In this document: in pieces, positions 1-7,334 of the stretch
Layout of the letters: each line of letters starts with the position of its first letter
Position numbering within the stretch: the first letter of the stretch is position 1
Assembly: GCA_948470905.1 (NCBI GenBank)
Contig: CAOKQK010000027.1
Coordinates: 1-39,232 of the forward strand
DNA: 39,232 nt
Source of the DNA: an uncultured Lachnospiraceae bacterium
GTDB taxonomy: Bacteria; Bacillota; Clostridia; Lachnospirales; Lachnospiraceae
Direction: 5' to 3'
The notes under the pieces: generated by a model
Told to the model about the DNA's origin: nothing
The model's database searches: none
Seen by the model: the letters and a program-made list of their open reading frames with translations, nothing else
Position numbers and translations under genes: made by a program

Positions 1-146
1 AATTCCAGTTTATCTATTAATTGATTTAACTTTCCCCTATTTTCAAGGCTTTGTGGTATGCCAAATCTCGAAATATGTATCCTTTTCCTTTGTTTTTGCC
101 CGTATGAGCTGCTTACAAGGGAAAATATTTATTTTTACAAAATAGG

Positions 147-175
147 TTGTATTATAGCTATTATTTGTATATACT
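147..175 (+). promoter_or_regulatory. Sigma-A promoter of the antitoxin-toxin pair
   Basis: A -35 box TTGTAT (147-152) and a -10 box TATACT (170-175) are separated by 17 bases, about 28 bases before the antitoxin start codon. The -10 box lies inside the small palindrome GTATATAC (167-174), which could be an operator, since Phd/YefM antitoxins normally repress their own promoter. The operator role is inference. Confidence 0.5.
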
Positions 176-202
176 ATAAAGAAAAAGAGAGGTGCATTGA
201 AC

Positions 203-445
203 ATGACAATTGACACTAATACAATGATTTCTATAACAGAAGCAAACCAAAATTTTTCAAAAGTGGCGAGAATGGTAGATAAGCATGGTATGGCTGTCAT
301 TCTTAAAAATAATGCTCCCAGATATCTTGTCATTGATTTTAGCAAAGCAGAAAAAGAACAGGCAGCGAATATGGAAGATGTGCTGGCTGTATCTGAACGA
401 CTGATAAAGCAAAACATGGAGGCTTATGAGGTTCTTGCAAAATGA
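203..445 (+). CDS. Phd/YefM-family antitoxin
   Basis: This 80-aa protein looks like an antitoxin of the Phd/YefM family, whose N-terminal half binds DNA and whose C-terminal tail neutralises the partner toxin. The N-terminus has the family pattern (ISITEANQNFSKVARMVD, then a short strand and VIDFSK), followed by a helical, charged tail. I chose the ATG at 203 over the in-frame TTG at 197 because the GAGAGG ribosome binding site (187-192) is too close to the TTG. The stop codon overlaps the next start (ATGA), the usual translational coupling of a toxin-antitoxin pair. The antitoxin frame is intact although its toxin is broken, so it may persist as a stand-alone repressor. Base composition is AT-rich compared with the housekeeping genes further right. 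Confidence 0.8.
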   Translation: MTIDTNTMISITEANQNFSKVARMVDKHGMAVILKNNAPRYLVIDFSKAEKEQAANMEDVLAVSERLIKQNMEAYEVLAK

Positions 446-814
446 TAAGACTAAACAAAGAACAAGTGGTTAAATTGCATACACAGTTAATAGAAACAAC
501 TGGCGGTAGTCATGGGATTCGGGATGAGAAATTGTTGGATTCTGCTTTAAATAATCCATTTCCGTCTTTTGGTGGGGAAGAATTATATCCGAGTATTCAG
601 GCGAAGGCGGCTCAGCTTTGTTTTGGGCTGGTAAAAAACCATGGTTGATGGGAATAAAAGGTTAAGCGCTCATGTAATGTTGGTATTTCTTGCATTAAAT
701 GGATATGAACTGTCATATAGCCAGGCAGAGTTAACGGAAATTATTTTAGCGACAGCTTCAGGAGACGCCGGAGCCGAAGATATTTTGCAATGGATTTTGG
801 GTCATCAAGATTAG
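442..814 (+). pseudogene. Doc/Fic-family toxin, frameshifted
   Basis: The first 68 codons match the N-terminal half of death-on-curing (Doc) toxins: a helix, then GGSHGIRDEKLLDSAL, FGGEELYP and LVKNH. Reading then stops at TGA 646-648. The rest of the family, starting VDGNKR and running through LALNGYEL to the end of the protein, continues in the +1 frame as far as the TAG at 812-814. The Fic catalytic motif of the family is H-P-F-x-D-G-N-K-R. Here CAT is followed by a single G and then GTT GAT GGG AAT AAA, so five bases covering the Pro-Phe codons appear deleted. Doc proteins are AMP-transferase relatives that phosphorylate elongation factor Tu; this copy should be inactive. An ATG at 641 could restart translation of the C-terminal part, but that fragment lacks the catalytic His. 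Confidence 0.85.
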
Positions 815-830
815 ATGGAATAGAATAGTG

Positions 831-909
831 AGCCTTGCAAAGCGAAATACACCCATTGCACAACTGCGTTTATGCAATAGGGATTTCGCTTTGCAGCGGG
901 GACAAGGCT
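831..909. repeat. Long nested palindrome after the broken toxin gene
   Basis: Three sets of arms nest inside each other: AGCCTT (831-836) with AAGGCT (904-909), GCAAAGCGAAAT (837-848) with a perfect 12-base complement at 883-894, and ATTGCA (855-860) with TGCAAT (873-878). It would fold into one long hairpin. It has no T-tract and no recognised gene, so it resembles a palindromic intergenic repeat more than a terminator. Confidence 0.6.
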
Positions 910-991
910 CAATGTGCTAAAAGAACAGATCAATGCATGGAATTAAGGCATTATTGTGAGGGTGTCTTAAAAAATGAATTTATGAAGAAAG

Positions 992-1438
992 GTGGCAATA
1001 TCCAAAGAGAAGTACCGAACTACATGGTTGTCTTCTTGGTTTGAAAACAGCGCTTCCCATCCGACTTTTAGTTCAAGAGTTAATGATGGAAAGGAATATC
1101 GAAAAAAACTTTATACGTATGATGAAATATTAGAAATAATAGAAAAATACGGTTATCCACAGGATTGGAACAATAATGGGAAGCATGGACCAGAAAGATA
1201 TATTGAAGCTCATTTTTGCCCTTATCAGGGTTCGTAATGCCTTATGGGAAGATATAGTACAAGGGAAAAAGTAAGGGAGATTTCACTTGCTATAAATTTA
1301 GAATTTCCAAGGGTTTGCGGACTTTTTGAAGATAAGATATAACAGTTAATAAATGCTATAAAAAGTGTCTTATCAGAATTCCCATTTATAGAGCAGTTGA
1401 TACAGGAACACTTTTCCGAAAAGGGAGAAAATATATAA
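992..1438 (+). pseudogene. Decayed unknown gene
   Basis: An 81-codon frame begins at GTG 992 and ends at TAA 1235-1237. It encodes a polar sequence with YTYDEILEIIEKYGYPQDW. Coding-like sequence then continues in a second frame (RNALWEDIVQGKK, stop at 1272) and a third (VREISLAINLEFPRVCGLF), where an in-frame TAA precedes QLINAIKSVLSEFPF and the last stop at 1436-1438. The shared composition across three frames suggests one gene broken by two frameshifts and a nonsense codon. I do not recognise the family. The first frame could instead be a short intact protein, but its GTG start has only a weak ribosome binding site. Confidence 0.35.
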
Positions 1439-1447
1439 AATAAAAAT

Positions 1448-1474
1448 ATGGGCTTTCGCAAAAGCCCATGTTTT
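1448..1474 (-). terminator. Bidirectional terminator, mainly for the tRNA-Pro
   Basis: A 9-bp perfect stem, ATGGGCTTT (1448-1456) with AAAGCCCAT (1461-1469), encloses a 4-base loop. On the minus strand it is followed by a long T-rich stretch (ATTTTTATTTTA) and lies about 16 bases after the tRNA 3' end. On the plus strand it is followed by only four T residues. Confidence 0.75.
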
Positions 1475-1484
1475 CAAGGGAAAA

Positions 1485-1558
1485 TCGGCGCGACAGGATT
1501 TGAACCTGCGACCTCAGCGTCCCGAACGCTGCGCTCTACCAAACTGAGCCACGCGCCG
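1485..1558 (-). tRNA. tRNA-Pro (anticodon CGG)
   Basis: A complete 74-nt cloverleaf can be folded on the minus strand. The acceptor stem is CGGCGCG with CGCGCCG and discriminator A. The D arm contains GGCTCAGTTTGGTAGAGC. The anticodon stem CAGCG/CGCTG holds the loop TTCGGGA, giving anticodon CGG. The T arm contains GGTTCAAATCC. The 3' CCA is not encoded. A consensus promoter lies directly upstream and a hairpin terminator downstream. Decayed, AT-rich genes adjoin its 3' end, the side on which islands commonly integrate. Confidence 0.95.
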
Positions 1559-1591
1559 ATTGGTTAAGTTGAATTAACTGCCACTCAATAA

Positions 1592-1620
1592 ATAATATAA
1601 AAAAAAAGGTTGATTGTCAA
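1592..1620 (-). promoter_or_regulatory. Sigma-A promoter of tRNA-Pro
   Basis: On the minus strand, TTGACA (1620-1615) and TATTAT (1597-1592) are separated by exactly 17 bases, with a T-rich spacer. The -10 box lies about 33 bases before the tRNA 5' end. Confidence 0.8.
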
Positions 1621-1736
1621 GGGAAAAACACATAAAATAAAATAATTAAGGCTATAAAATGAAAAATGAAGGCAGAACAGGGCAAGAAATCCTTAAAAGA
1701 CGGGAAAAAGGCGGAGGCATCAGAGGAGAGAAGGCA

Positions 1737-2939
1737 ATGGATCGGACGATTGTGACTTTGAAAAAAGGTGAAGGGCGCACCCTGAAGGCTGGCGGCATGT
1801 GGGTGTATGATAATGAGATTGACTCCATCAAGGGGGATTTTGAGAACGGGGATGTGGTGGAGGTACAGGATTTTGACAGCTACTCCATGGGCTGCGGCTA
1901 TATTAATACCAAGTCCAAAATTACGGTCAGGCTCCTTTCCCGAAAGAAGGATGTGGCCATAGACGGGGCTTTTATGGAGAGGCGGGTCCGGGATGCATGG
2001 GCATACCGCAGGCAGACGATGGACACCTCCAGCTGTCGTCTCATCTTTGGCGAGGCGGATTTCCTTCCGGGGATCGTGGTGGACAAGTTCGCGGATGTAC
2101 TGGTGGTGGAGTCCCTGGCGCTGGGCATCGACAGATGGAAGCTGGCCATTGTGGAAGCGCTGAAAAAGGTGCTGGCGGAGGACGGGATAGCGATCCGCGG
2201 CGTCTACGAGCGCAGTGACGCCAAGGTGCGCCTGCAGGAGGGCATGGAGCGCAGTAAGGGCTTTATCGGGGAGCCTTTTGACACAAAGGTTGAAATTGTG
2301 GAAAACGGCGTGAGATACATTGTCGACGTGGAGGACGGGCAGAAGACAGGCTTTTTCCTGGATCAGAAGAATAACAGGGCGGCCATTCAAAGGTTCTGTA
2401 AGGATAAGAAGGTGCTGGACTGCTTTACCCACACAGGTTCCTTTGCATTGAATGCGGGGATTGCGGGCGCTTCCGGCGTCCTTGGTGTGGATGCCTCCCA
2501 GCTCGCGGTGGATCAGGCGGTGGAAAACGCCCGGCTGAACCGTCTGGAGGATAAGGTGAGATTTCAGTGTGCTGACGTGTTTGAGCTGCTTCCCCAGCTG
2601 GAAGCACAGGGGGAGAGGTACGATGTGGTCATCCTTGATCCGCCGGCCTTTACCAAGTCCAGGAATTCTGTGAAGAATGCGGTAAAGGGATATCGGGAGA
2701 TCAATCTTCGGGGCATGAAGCTGGTGCGGGACGGAGGCTTCCTGGCCACCTGTTCCTGCTCTCATTTCATGGAGCCGGAGCTTTTTGCCAAGACTATCCG
2801 CGAGGCGGCAGCAGGCGCCCACAGGCGCCTGCGCCAGGTGGAATTCCGCACTCAGGCGCCTGACCATCCGATCCTCTGGGCCGCGGATCAGTCGTATTAT
2901 TTGAAGTTCTATATTTTTCAGGTGTGCAGCGAACGCTGA
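1737..2939 (+). CDS. RlmI-like 23S rRNA cytosine-C5 methyltransferase
   Basis: This 400-aa protein is a class I SAM-dependent RNA methyltransferase of the RlmI/YwbD type. These add a methyl group to C5 of a cytosine in 23S rRNA. A PUA-like domain fills roughly the first 80 residues (LKAGGMWVYDNEI). The Rossmann core follows with a SAM motif (CFTHTGSFALNAG), an acidic residue in GVDASQLAVDQA, motif IV DPPAFTKS, and the Cys-bearing TCSCSHFM loop that supplies the catalytic cysteine in this family. The start at 1737 is preferred to the in-frame ATG at 1659 because AGGAGAGAAGG precedes it and the conserved PUA start follows at once. The gene stands alone, reading away from the divergent tRNA-Pro. 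The exact target base is inferred from the family. Confidence 0.85.
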   Translation: MDRTIVTLKKGEGRTLKAGGMWVYDNEIDSIKGDFENGDVVEVQDFDSYSMGCGYINTKSKITVRLLSRKKDVAIDGAFMERRVRDAWAYRRQTMDTSSCRLIFGEADFLPGIVVDKFADVLVVESLALGIDRWKLAIVEALKKVLAEDGIAIRGVYERSDAKVRLQEGMERSKGFIGEPFDTKVEIVENGVRYIVDVEDGQKTGFFLDQKNNRAAIQRFCKDKKVLDCFTHTGSFALNAGIAGASGVLGVDASQLAVDQAVENARLNRLEDKVRFQCADVFELLPQLEAQGERYDVVILDPPAFTKSRNSVKNAVKGYREINLRGMKLVRDGGFLATCSCSHFMEPELFAKTIREAAAGAHRRLRQVEFRTQAPDHPILWAADQSYYLKFYIFQVCSER

Positions 2940-3015
2940 GGGGTTAAGAAAAATATGAGGGCCCCTGTTAGAGGAACTTTCTGAGAAAAGTTTAAAATCG
3001 GCGCATTTTGATGCT

Positions 3016-3045
3016 TAGAAAAAAGGTAAAGATACCAAATATAAT
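3016..3045 (+). promoter_or_regulatory. Possible promoter of the restriction-modification cassette
   Basis: A perfect TATAAT (3040-3045) sits 42 bases before the methyltransferase start. The only -35 candidate at usable distance is the weak TAGAAA (3016-3021), 18 bases upstream. The -10 box is clear; the -35 is not. Confidence 0.3.
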
Positions 3046-3086
3046 TGACAGTAGTCCAAAAGCTGTTGAAATTTGGGAGTATAAAA

Positions 3087-5588
3087 ATGGAACTTATTGA
3101 AAGGCTTACATCATTTACACAGGTAAAAACAAAAGAATCAACTATATTGACACATGGAATCCATCCTTACCCGGCCAAATATATTCCTGAGTTGCCAAGG
3201 GAGATAATTAAAGAGTGTACAAAAGAACGTAATACTATATTGGATCCTTTTTGTGGGAGCGGTACAACTTTATTGGAAGCAAGTATGTCCGGCAGAAAAA
3301 GTATTGGAATCGATTCAAACCCCATTGCGGTATTGGTCGCGAAAGCCAAGACAACATCCCTGACGGTAGATGAGCTGAAAAAGATTCAGTTGGTAATAAG
3401 TGAACTATCGACATTGACATATTCGGGTATTCATCAGGGGTGGATTCCGGCTGCCGGTAATCTGAAACATTGGTTTCAGGAAAATATGATATGTGAATTG
3501 TCGTGGCTGAGAGAATACATTTTAGCGAATTCGGTCGGAAATCTTCGAGACTTTCTGCTTTGTATTTTCAGCAGCATAATTGTCACAGTCAGCAATCAGG
3601 AAAGTAATACCAGATATGCGGCAATCAGCAAAGATTTGAAAGATGGGTATGCCATCAATATTTTTATCAAAAAATTGAAGGCGATGTATCCGCGTATTCA
3701 AACAATTTCAGAATGCCAGAACGTTATTAAGAACAGGCCATGCATTATCTTGGAAGACACAGGCAAGGTTGGGGCTGCAGAGATACCTGATAACAGCGTG
3801 GATATTATCATTACATCTCCCCCATATGCTAATACATATGACTATTATCTCTACCATAAGTGGAGAATGATATGGCTGGGGTATGATGTGAAGTCTGTAC
3901 AGGAAAATGAGATAGGTTCAAGGCATGAACATTCCAGTAAAAAGGCGCCATTATCAGTATTTGAAGATAAGATGGTTCCGGTGATGGAGAATTTGTCCCG
4001 AATGCTGAAGCCTAATAAGCTGGCATATTTTTTTGTTGGAGATTCTGTCATATCCGGCGAGTTTATTGATATGAATGAATGTTTTCAGAGAATTGGTGAA
4101 AGGAGCGGATTCAAATATGTTGAAGGCTCCAAATATCTGCTGAAAGATGTGACCAGAAGTTTCCATGAAAAAAAGGAGAATCAGACTGAAAAAATGCAGC
4201 ATATTTTAGTCTTTGAGCCTGATAAAAGGCATGGCTTTTATATGCCGCAGAATGCAATTATGGCTAAACCAAAGTCTGATCTGCATATAGTTGATCTTTT
4301 GAGGGAAAATCCCGTGGATGGGGATGTGATAGCTGTGCAAAATAATGAAGAAACCGGACGGATTCACGGCATAGGTAAATATCCGGCAAAATTTTTCCCT
4401 GATATTCCGGCATGGGCAATCGCAAATTATTCTCAGGCGGGAGATATGATATTTGATCCGTTTAACGGGTGCGGTACTACATGTGTGGAGGCGGGGAAGG
4501 TGGGAAGACATGCAATAGGGCTTGACGTTTCTCCGTTTGCGTGCCTTTTGGCGCGCGCAAATACAAACAGATATGATATGAAACGTCTGTCGAATAAGAC
4601 AGACGATTTTCGCCAATTTTTATCCGACAAGAATAATATAAAAAAAGAAAGGGATTTTTTCTTTGACAATGATGTTTTTTGGTTTAGTGAGAGCAACCTT
4701 TTAGAGATAGAAAGTATAAAGGATTATATCTTTAACATGTATGGCGGTGCTGAAAAAGATTATTTTCTGGCCGTTTTATCATCTATTGTAAAAGCATGCA
4801 GCTATTTGGATGAAAGTCAGATAAAAGTAAAACGTGATCAGAAAAAACTGATCAGAGGAGTTCCGTCTGCGTTTGAAGCAATGGACAGAGCGCTGACAAG
4901 ATATCTTGGTAATGCTTCCGGCAGAACGACAGGTGGTATGCAAGGCGACATAATGATTTATAATGATACAGCACTTCTGTTAGACCGATATGTGCCGGAT
5001 GAGTCCGTTGATCTGATTGTTACATCGCCGCCATACATAAATGCAATGAATTATCCCATGAATAACAGATATGAGAGTTTTCTGCTTTCGCTTGTTTCGC
5101 CTGAAGACAGCATTGAATATCAAACTAAGTTTATTGGAACCGAAAGAGTATATGCGAAGGATTATAATAATATAAAGCAATATGCGGAAAACACAGTCCT
5201 GGGAAGGGAGTTAAATGAGAAGCTGAAAAAAATTTTTTGCAATGAACCGAAAAGAAGCTATATTGTATACAGATTCTTTGATGAAATGAGCAGAGTTTTT
5301 GATCTTGCCGTCAAAACATTAAAAAAAGACGGACGTTTTGTTCTGGTTGCAGGAACCAATAAAATTACGGGCGTCGATATAGACACTTCCGGAATCTTAA
5401 TTAAACTGCTCCAGGAGAGAGGGCTTTGTAAGGAAAAAAGCTTCAAATATGAAATTGTGAAGAACGCGTTAAAGATAAAGAGACATGACACATCTGATAT
5501 CATTAAGTATGATGAAGTTGCTGTTTTAAGTCTGGCTGAGAATTATCGGGGGAAGGAGAAAGATGTCTCAGAACATAATTGTTCATAG
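3087..5588 (+). CDS. Tandem two-domain DNA methyltransferase (N4-cytosine/N6-adenine type)
   Basis: This 833-aa protein consists of two complete methyltransferase modules in one chain. Module 1 has HGIHPYPAKYIP (23-34), SAM motif I DPFCGSGTT (53-61) and catalytic motif IV TSPPY (243-247). Module 2 repeats the plan with HGIGKYPAKFFP (427-438), DPFNGCGTT (457-465) and TSPPY (646-650). Motif order X-I-(~180 aa)-IV is the same in both, with the target recognition region probably in the middle. The (S/T)PPY motif marks exocyclic amino methylation of DNA. Tandem fusion is known from enzymes that protect asymmetric sites, such as M.FokI, where each half methylates one strand. The ATG at 3087 follows GGGAG (3075-3079); the upstream TTG at 3045 lacks a ribosome binding site. 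It is AT-rich compared with the rlmI-like neighbour and is followed, 15 bases on, by the two putative nuclease genes. Confidence 0.88.
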   Translation: MELIERLTSFTQVKTKESTILTHGIHPYPAKYIPELPREIIKECTKERNTILDPFCGSGTTLLEASMSGRKSIGIDSNPIAVLVAKAKTTSLTVDELKKIQLVISELSTLTYSGIHQGWIPAAGNLKHWFQENMICELSWLREYILANSVGNLRDFLLCIFSSIIVTVSNQESNTRYAAISKDLKDGYAINIFIKKLKAMYPRIQTISECQNVIKNRPCIILEDTGKVGAAEIPDNSVDIIITSPPYANTYDYYLYHKWRMIWLGYDVKSVQENEIGSRHEHSSKKAPLSVFEDKMVPVMENLSRMLKPNKLAYFFVGDSVISGEFIDMNECFQRIGERSGFKYVEGSKYLLKDVTRSFHEKKENQTEKMQHILVFEPDKRHGFYMPQNAIMAKPKSDLHIVDLLRENPVDGDVIAVQNNEETGRIHGIGKYPAKFFPDIPAWAIANYSQAGDMIFDPFNGCGTTCVEAGKVGRHAIGLDVSPFACLLARANTNRYDMKRLSNKTDDFRQFLSDKNNIKKERDFFFDNDVFWFSESNLLEIESIKDYIFNMYGGAEKDYFLAVLSSIVKACSYLDESQIKVKRDQKKLIRGVPSAFEAMDRALTRYLGNASGRTTGGMQGDIMIYNDTALLLDRYVPDESVDLIVTSPPYINAMNYPMNNRYESFLLSLVSPEDSIEYQTKFIGTERVYAKDYNNIKQYAENTVLGRELNEKLKKIFCNEPKRSYIVYRFFDEMSRVFDLAVKTLKKDGRFVLVAGTNKITGVDIDTSGILIKLLQERGLCKEKSFKYEIVKNALKIKRHDTSDIIKYDEVAVLSLAENYRGKEKDVSEHNCS

Positions 5589-5603
5589 GGAGATTAATGA
5601 AAG

Positions 5604-6821
5604 ATGAATCACTTTTATTTTTATCACCATAAATCAAAGCGCTTTGCGCAATATGTATATGAATTTTCCAAGGTAAAGTCAATGGTGGCGGGAGGCATTG
5701 CAACATATTCCATTGATAATCTGCCGGACAATAACAGTGTAAGTTTTTCTGAATTGCCTGAGGAACTGAGAAAACTGCTCTTTTTTGCAAAGCCGGATGT
5801 TATTATATGTTATGATAATGGAATATCTCCTGTAAGTCCTGTTTTTGCTTTTGAACTGACAAATCATGTGCCTGCCAGGGACCATTGGCTGCAAAGATTT
5901 AACAATCTTGTAGGATGTGCTCAAATTGGTGTGCCCGGAGCATATGTGCTTCCATTCGATTTATCTTTGAGACGTCCTTTTGGGGGAAAACTGGATTCAG
6001 CCTTTTTCTATGGCTATGACAGGGTGATGGAAATTCACCACACGCCGTTTTATATAGCGGAGTGGGAGTCTTCAGACCGGGCAAACCTGGATTTGGACGC
6101 AGGGTACTCTGATCTGCCAAGACATGATTCAAAGCCTATGGAGAAAGCGTTTGCTTTTTTGGATAAGGTCATTGATGCCGTAATGAGCGGAATTAATACG
6201 GAAATCCTTTTGCAGGACAGGTTGATCGTAGATTTGAGAAATGATATTCGCAGGAGAGCATACACTCCAATACCACAGATAAAGGATTTTGAACGTTTAT
6301 CAAAAAATATGCCGAATAATGATTTCCTTTCATGGGGAGATATGGTGGCTTGGCTGTCAGGAAAGAGTATATCGATCCCCGCAAATCTGCCGGACAGAAT
6401 TGCGAAAAGGCAGCGCAACATGATTTTTACGCCCATTGCCGACGAAAGAGGCAAAACGGATGTTCAAGTAAGAGACAGTTTGAATAAACGAATTAAGGAT
6501 AAAGGGGCAGACCCCTATCTTGGACAGCCGTTGGCGTTTGACTATATTTTCTGTCGTCTGGGAAAGACTCCATATGAGAGGGACGCAAATTTGATAATAG
6601 ATCTGTCTATGCTGAAGTTTGAGGACTTTTCCTGCTATCATCACAAAATTTGGAATAAATGCCCGTTGCAAAATAAGGATATTTTCAAGATTAGAAATGT
6701 TCCGGAGTATACGATGTATTTGACGGAAGGGTGTGTACAGGTAATGAAGAATTTTATCCGAGTGTATTCTTTTTGTGCAGATATTATTATTTTTGAAGAA
6801 GGGATGATCTATTTTTCATGA
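5604..6821 (+). CDS. Putative restriction endonuclease subunit, PD...ExT type
   Basis: I do not recognise a named family for this 405-aa soluble protein. Residues 64-65 are Pro-Asp at the start of a beta strand (KPDVIICYDNG). About 18 residues later comes another hydrophobic strand ending FAFELTNH (Glu84), then a helix with ARDHWLQRFNNLVG. This spacing resembles the PD-(D/E)XK nuclease core, with Thr in place of the usual Lys. The C-terminal ~200 residues contain no motif I know and may recognise DNA. The gene lies between the fused methyltransferase (15-base gap) and a second PD-(D/E)XK protein (4-base ATGA overlap), so all three should be translated together. Low GC content matches its partners and suggests joint transfer. 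It could also be a specificity or accessory subunit rather than a nuclease. It is inference that it cuts DNA. Confidence 0.7.
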   Translation: MNHFYFYHHKSKRFAQYVYEFSKVKSMVAGGIATYSIDNLPDNNSVSFSELPEELRKLLFFAKPDVIICYDNGISPVSPVFAFELTNHVPARDHWLQRFNNLVGCAQIGVPGAYVLPFDLSLRRPFGGKLDSAFFYGYDRVMEIHHTPFYIAEWESSDRANLDLDAGYSDLPRHDSKPMEKAFAFLDKVIDAVMSGINTEILLQDRLIVDLRNDIRRRAYTPIPQIKDFERLSKNMPNNDFLSWGDMVAWLSGKSISIPANLPDRIAKRQRNMIFTPIADERGKTDVQVRDSLNKRIKDKGADPYLGQPLAFDYIFCRLGKTPYERDANLIIDLSMLKFEDFSCYHHKIWNKCPLQNKDIFKIRNVPEYTMYLTEGCVQVMKNFIRVYSFCADIIIFEEGMIYFS

Positions 6822-7309
6822 AGCAGAGAAATTTTCGTGAAGATGATATGCTTGAAATCTATGGGCAAAGTCTGCAGGAGAGAGGATTTAAAATCTTTTC
6901 ATTGAGCGGAAATCAGCAGGGAAGATTCTGGTATGACATCAGGGGACATAGAAAGGCGCCGGATATCGTTGCTGTCAAAAAAGAATTAATTTTGGTTGGG
7001 GAGGGGAAATTAAAAAGCAAAGATCTGTTTGCCGAAAATGGAAAGGAGTATTCGGATTATCAATCTATTGTATACCTGTTGGAAACTCAAGAAGCCTGTG
7101 ATCAATTGCTTCAGAAAATAGAGATCAGCTGTAAAAAAGTCGGAATACCTTTTTTGACAGATATACATTTGAAAGGCATCATTGTCGGGGGAGATCCGTT
7201 TGATAAGTTAAGCGCCCTTATTACAGATAAGCGTGTTGGCTATGCTTATGTTGATGTGAATAACAGGAAAGTTTACGACACCATACAAGCTGAAAGTATT
7301 GAATTTTAA
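6818..7309 (+). CDS. PD-(D/E)XK nuclease, putative restriction subunit
   Basis: This 163-aa protein carries a near-ideal PD-(D/E)XK core. Residues 48-49 are Pro-Asp in RKAPDIVAVKKE, and 12 residues later comes Glu-Gly-Lys (62-64) in LVGEGKLKSKDLF. The first 40 residues hold a helix and FWYDIRGH, as in small endonuclease domains. The start overlaps the stop of the previous gene (ATGA), so translation is probably coupled. There is no transmembrane segment or signal peptide. With a two-module methyltransferase and a second nuclease-like protein upstream, this looks like one strand-cleaving subunit of a heterodimeric enzyme, comparable in logic to BbvCI. That comparison is inference; a repair nuclease or resolvase role cannot be excluded from the sequence. 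Confidence 0.78.
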   Translation: MKQRNFREDDMLEIYGQSLQERGFKIFSLSGNQQGRFWYDIRGHRKAPDIVAVKKELILVGEGKLKSKDLFAENGKEYSDYQSIVYLLETQEACDQLLQKIEISCKKVGIPFLTDIHLKGIIVGGDPFDKLSALITDKRVGYAYVDVNNRKVYDTIQAESIEF

Positions 7310-7334
7310 GGGGGTCTGTTTACGACACCCCTTA
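7307..7334. terminator. Hairpin between two converging operons
   Basis: TAAGGGGGTC (7307-7316) pairs with GACACCCCTTA (7324-7334) with one bulged A, giving a 10-bp stem and a 7-base loop. It includes the stop codon of the nuclease gene on one strand and of the anti-sigma gene on the other. No T-tract follows on either side, so it would be an imperfect terminator or an mRNA 3' end protector. Confidence 0.4.

Noticed and set aside
631-648. The heptamer A-AAA-AAC just before the break in the Doc toxin, a classic -1 frameshift site
   Set aside because: The intact C-terminal part lies in the +1 frame. A -1 slip would read PWLMGIKG and stop, so programmed frameshifting cannot rescue the toxin.
835-1044. 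A 69-codon plus-strand frame
   Set aside because: It begins inside the palindrome, has no ribosome binding site and overlaps the better-supported decayed frame.
1617-2867. A 416-codon open frame on the minus strand
   Set aside because: It is antisense to the RlmI-like gene, which has all family motifs; the composition is that of a shadow frame.
2940-3000. A terminator after the RlmI-like gene, from AGGGG and CCCCT arms
   Set aside because: The stem is only five base pairs with an 18-base loop and no T-tract.
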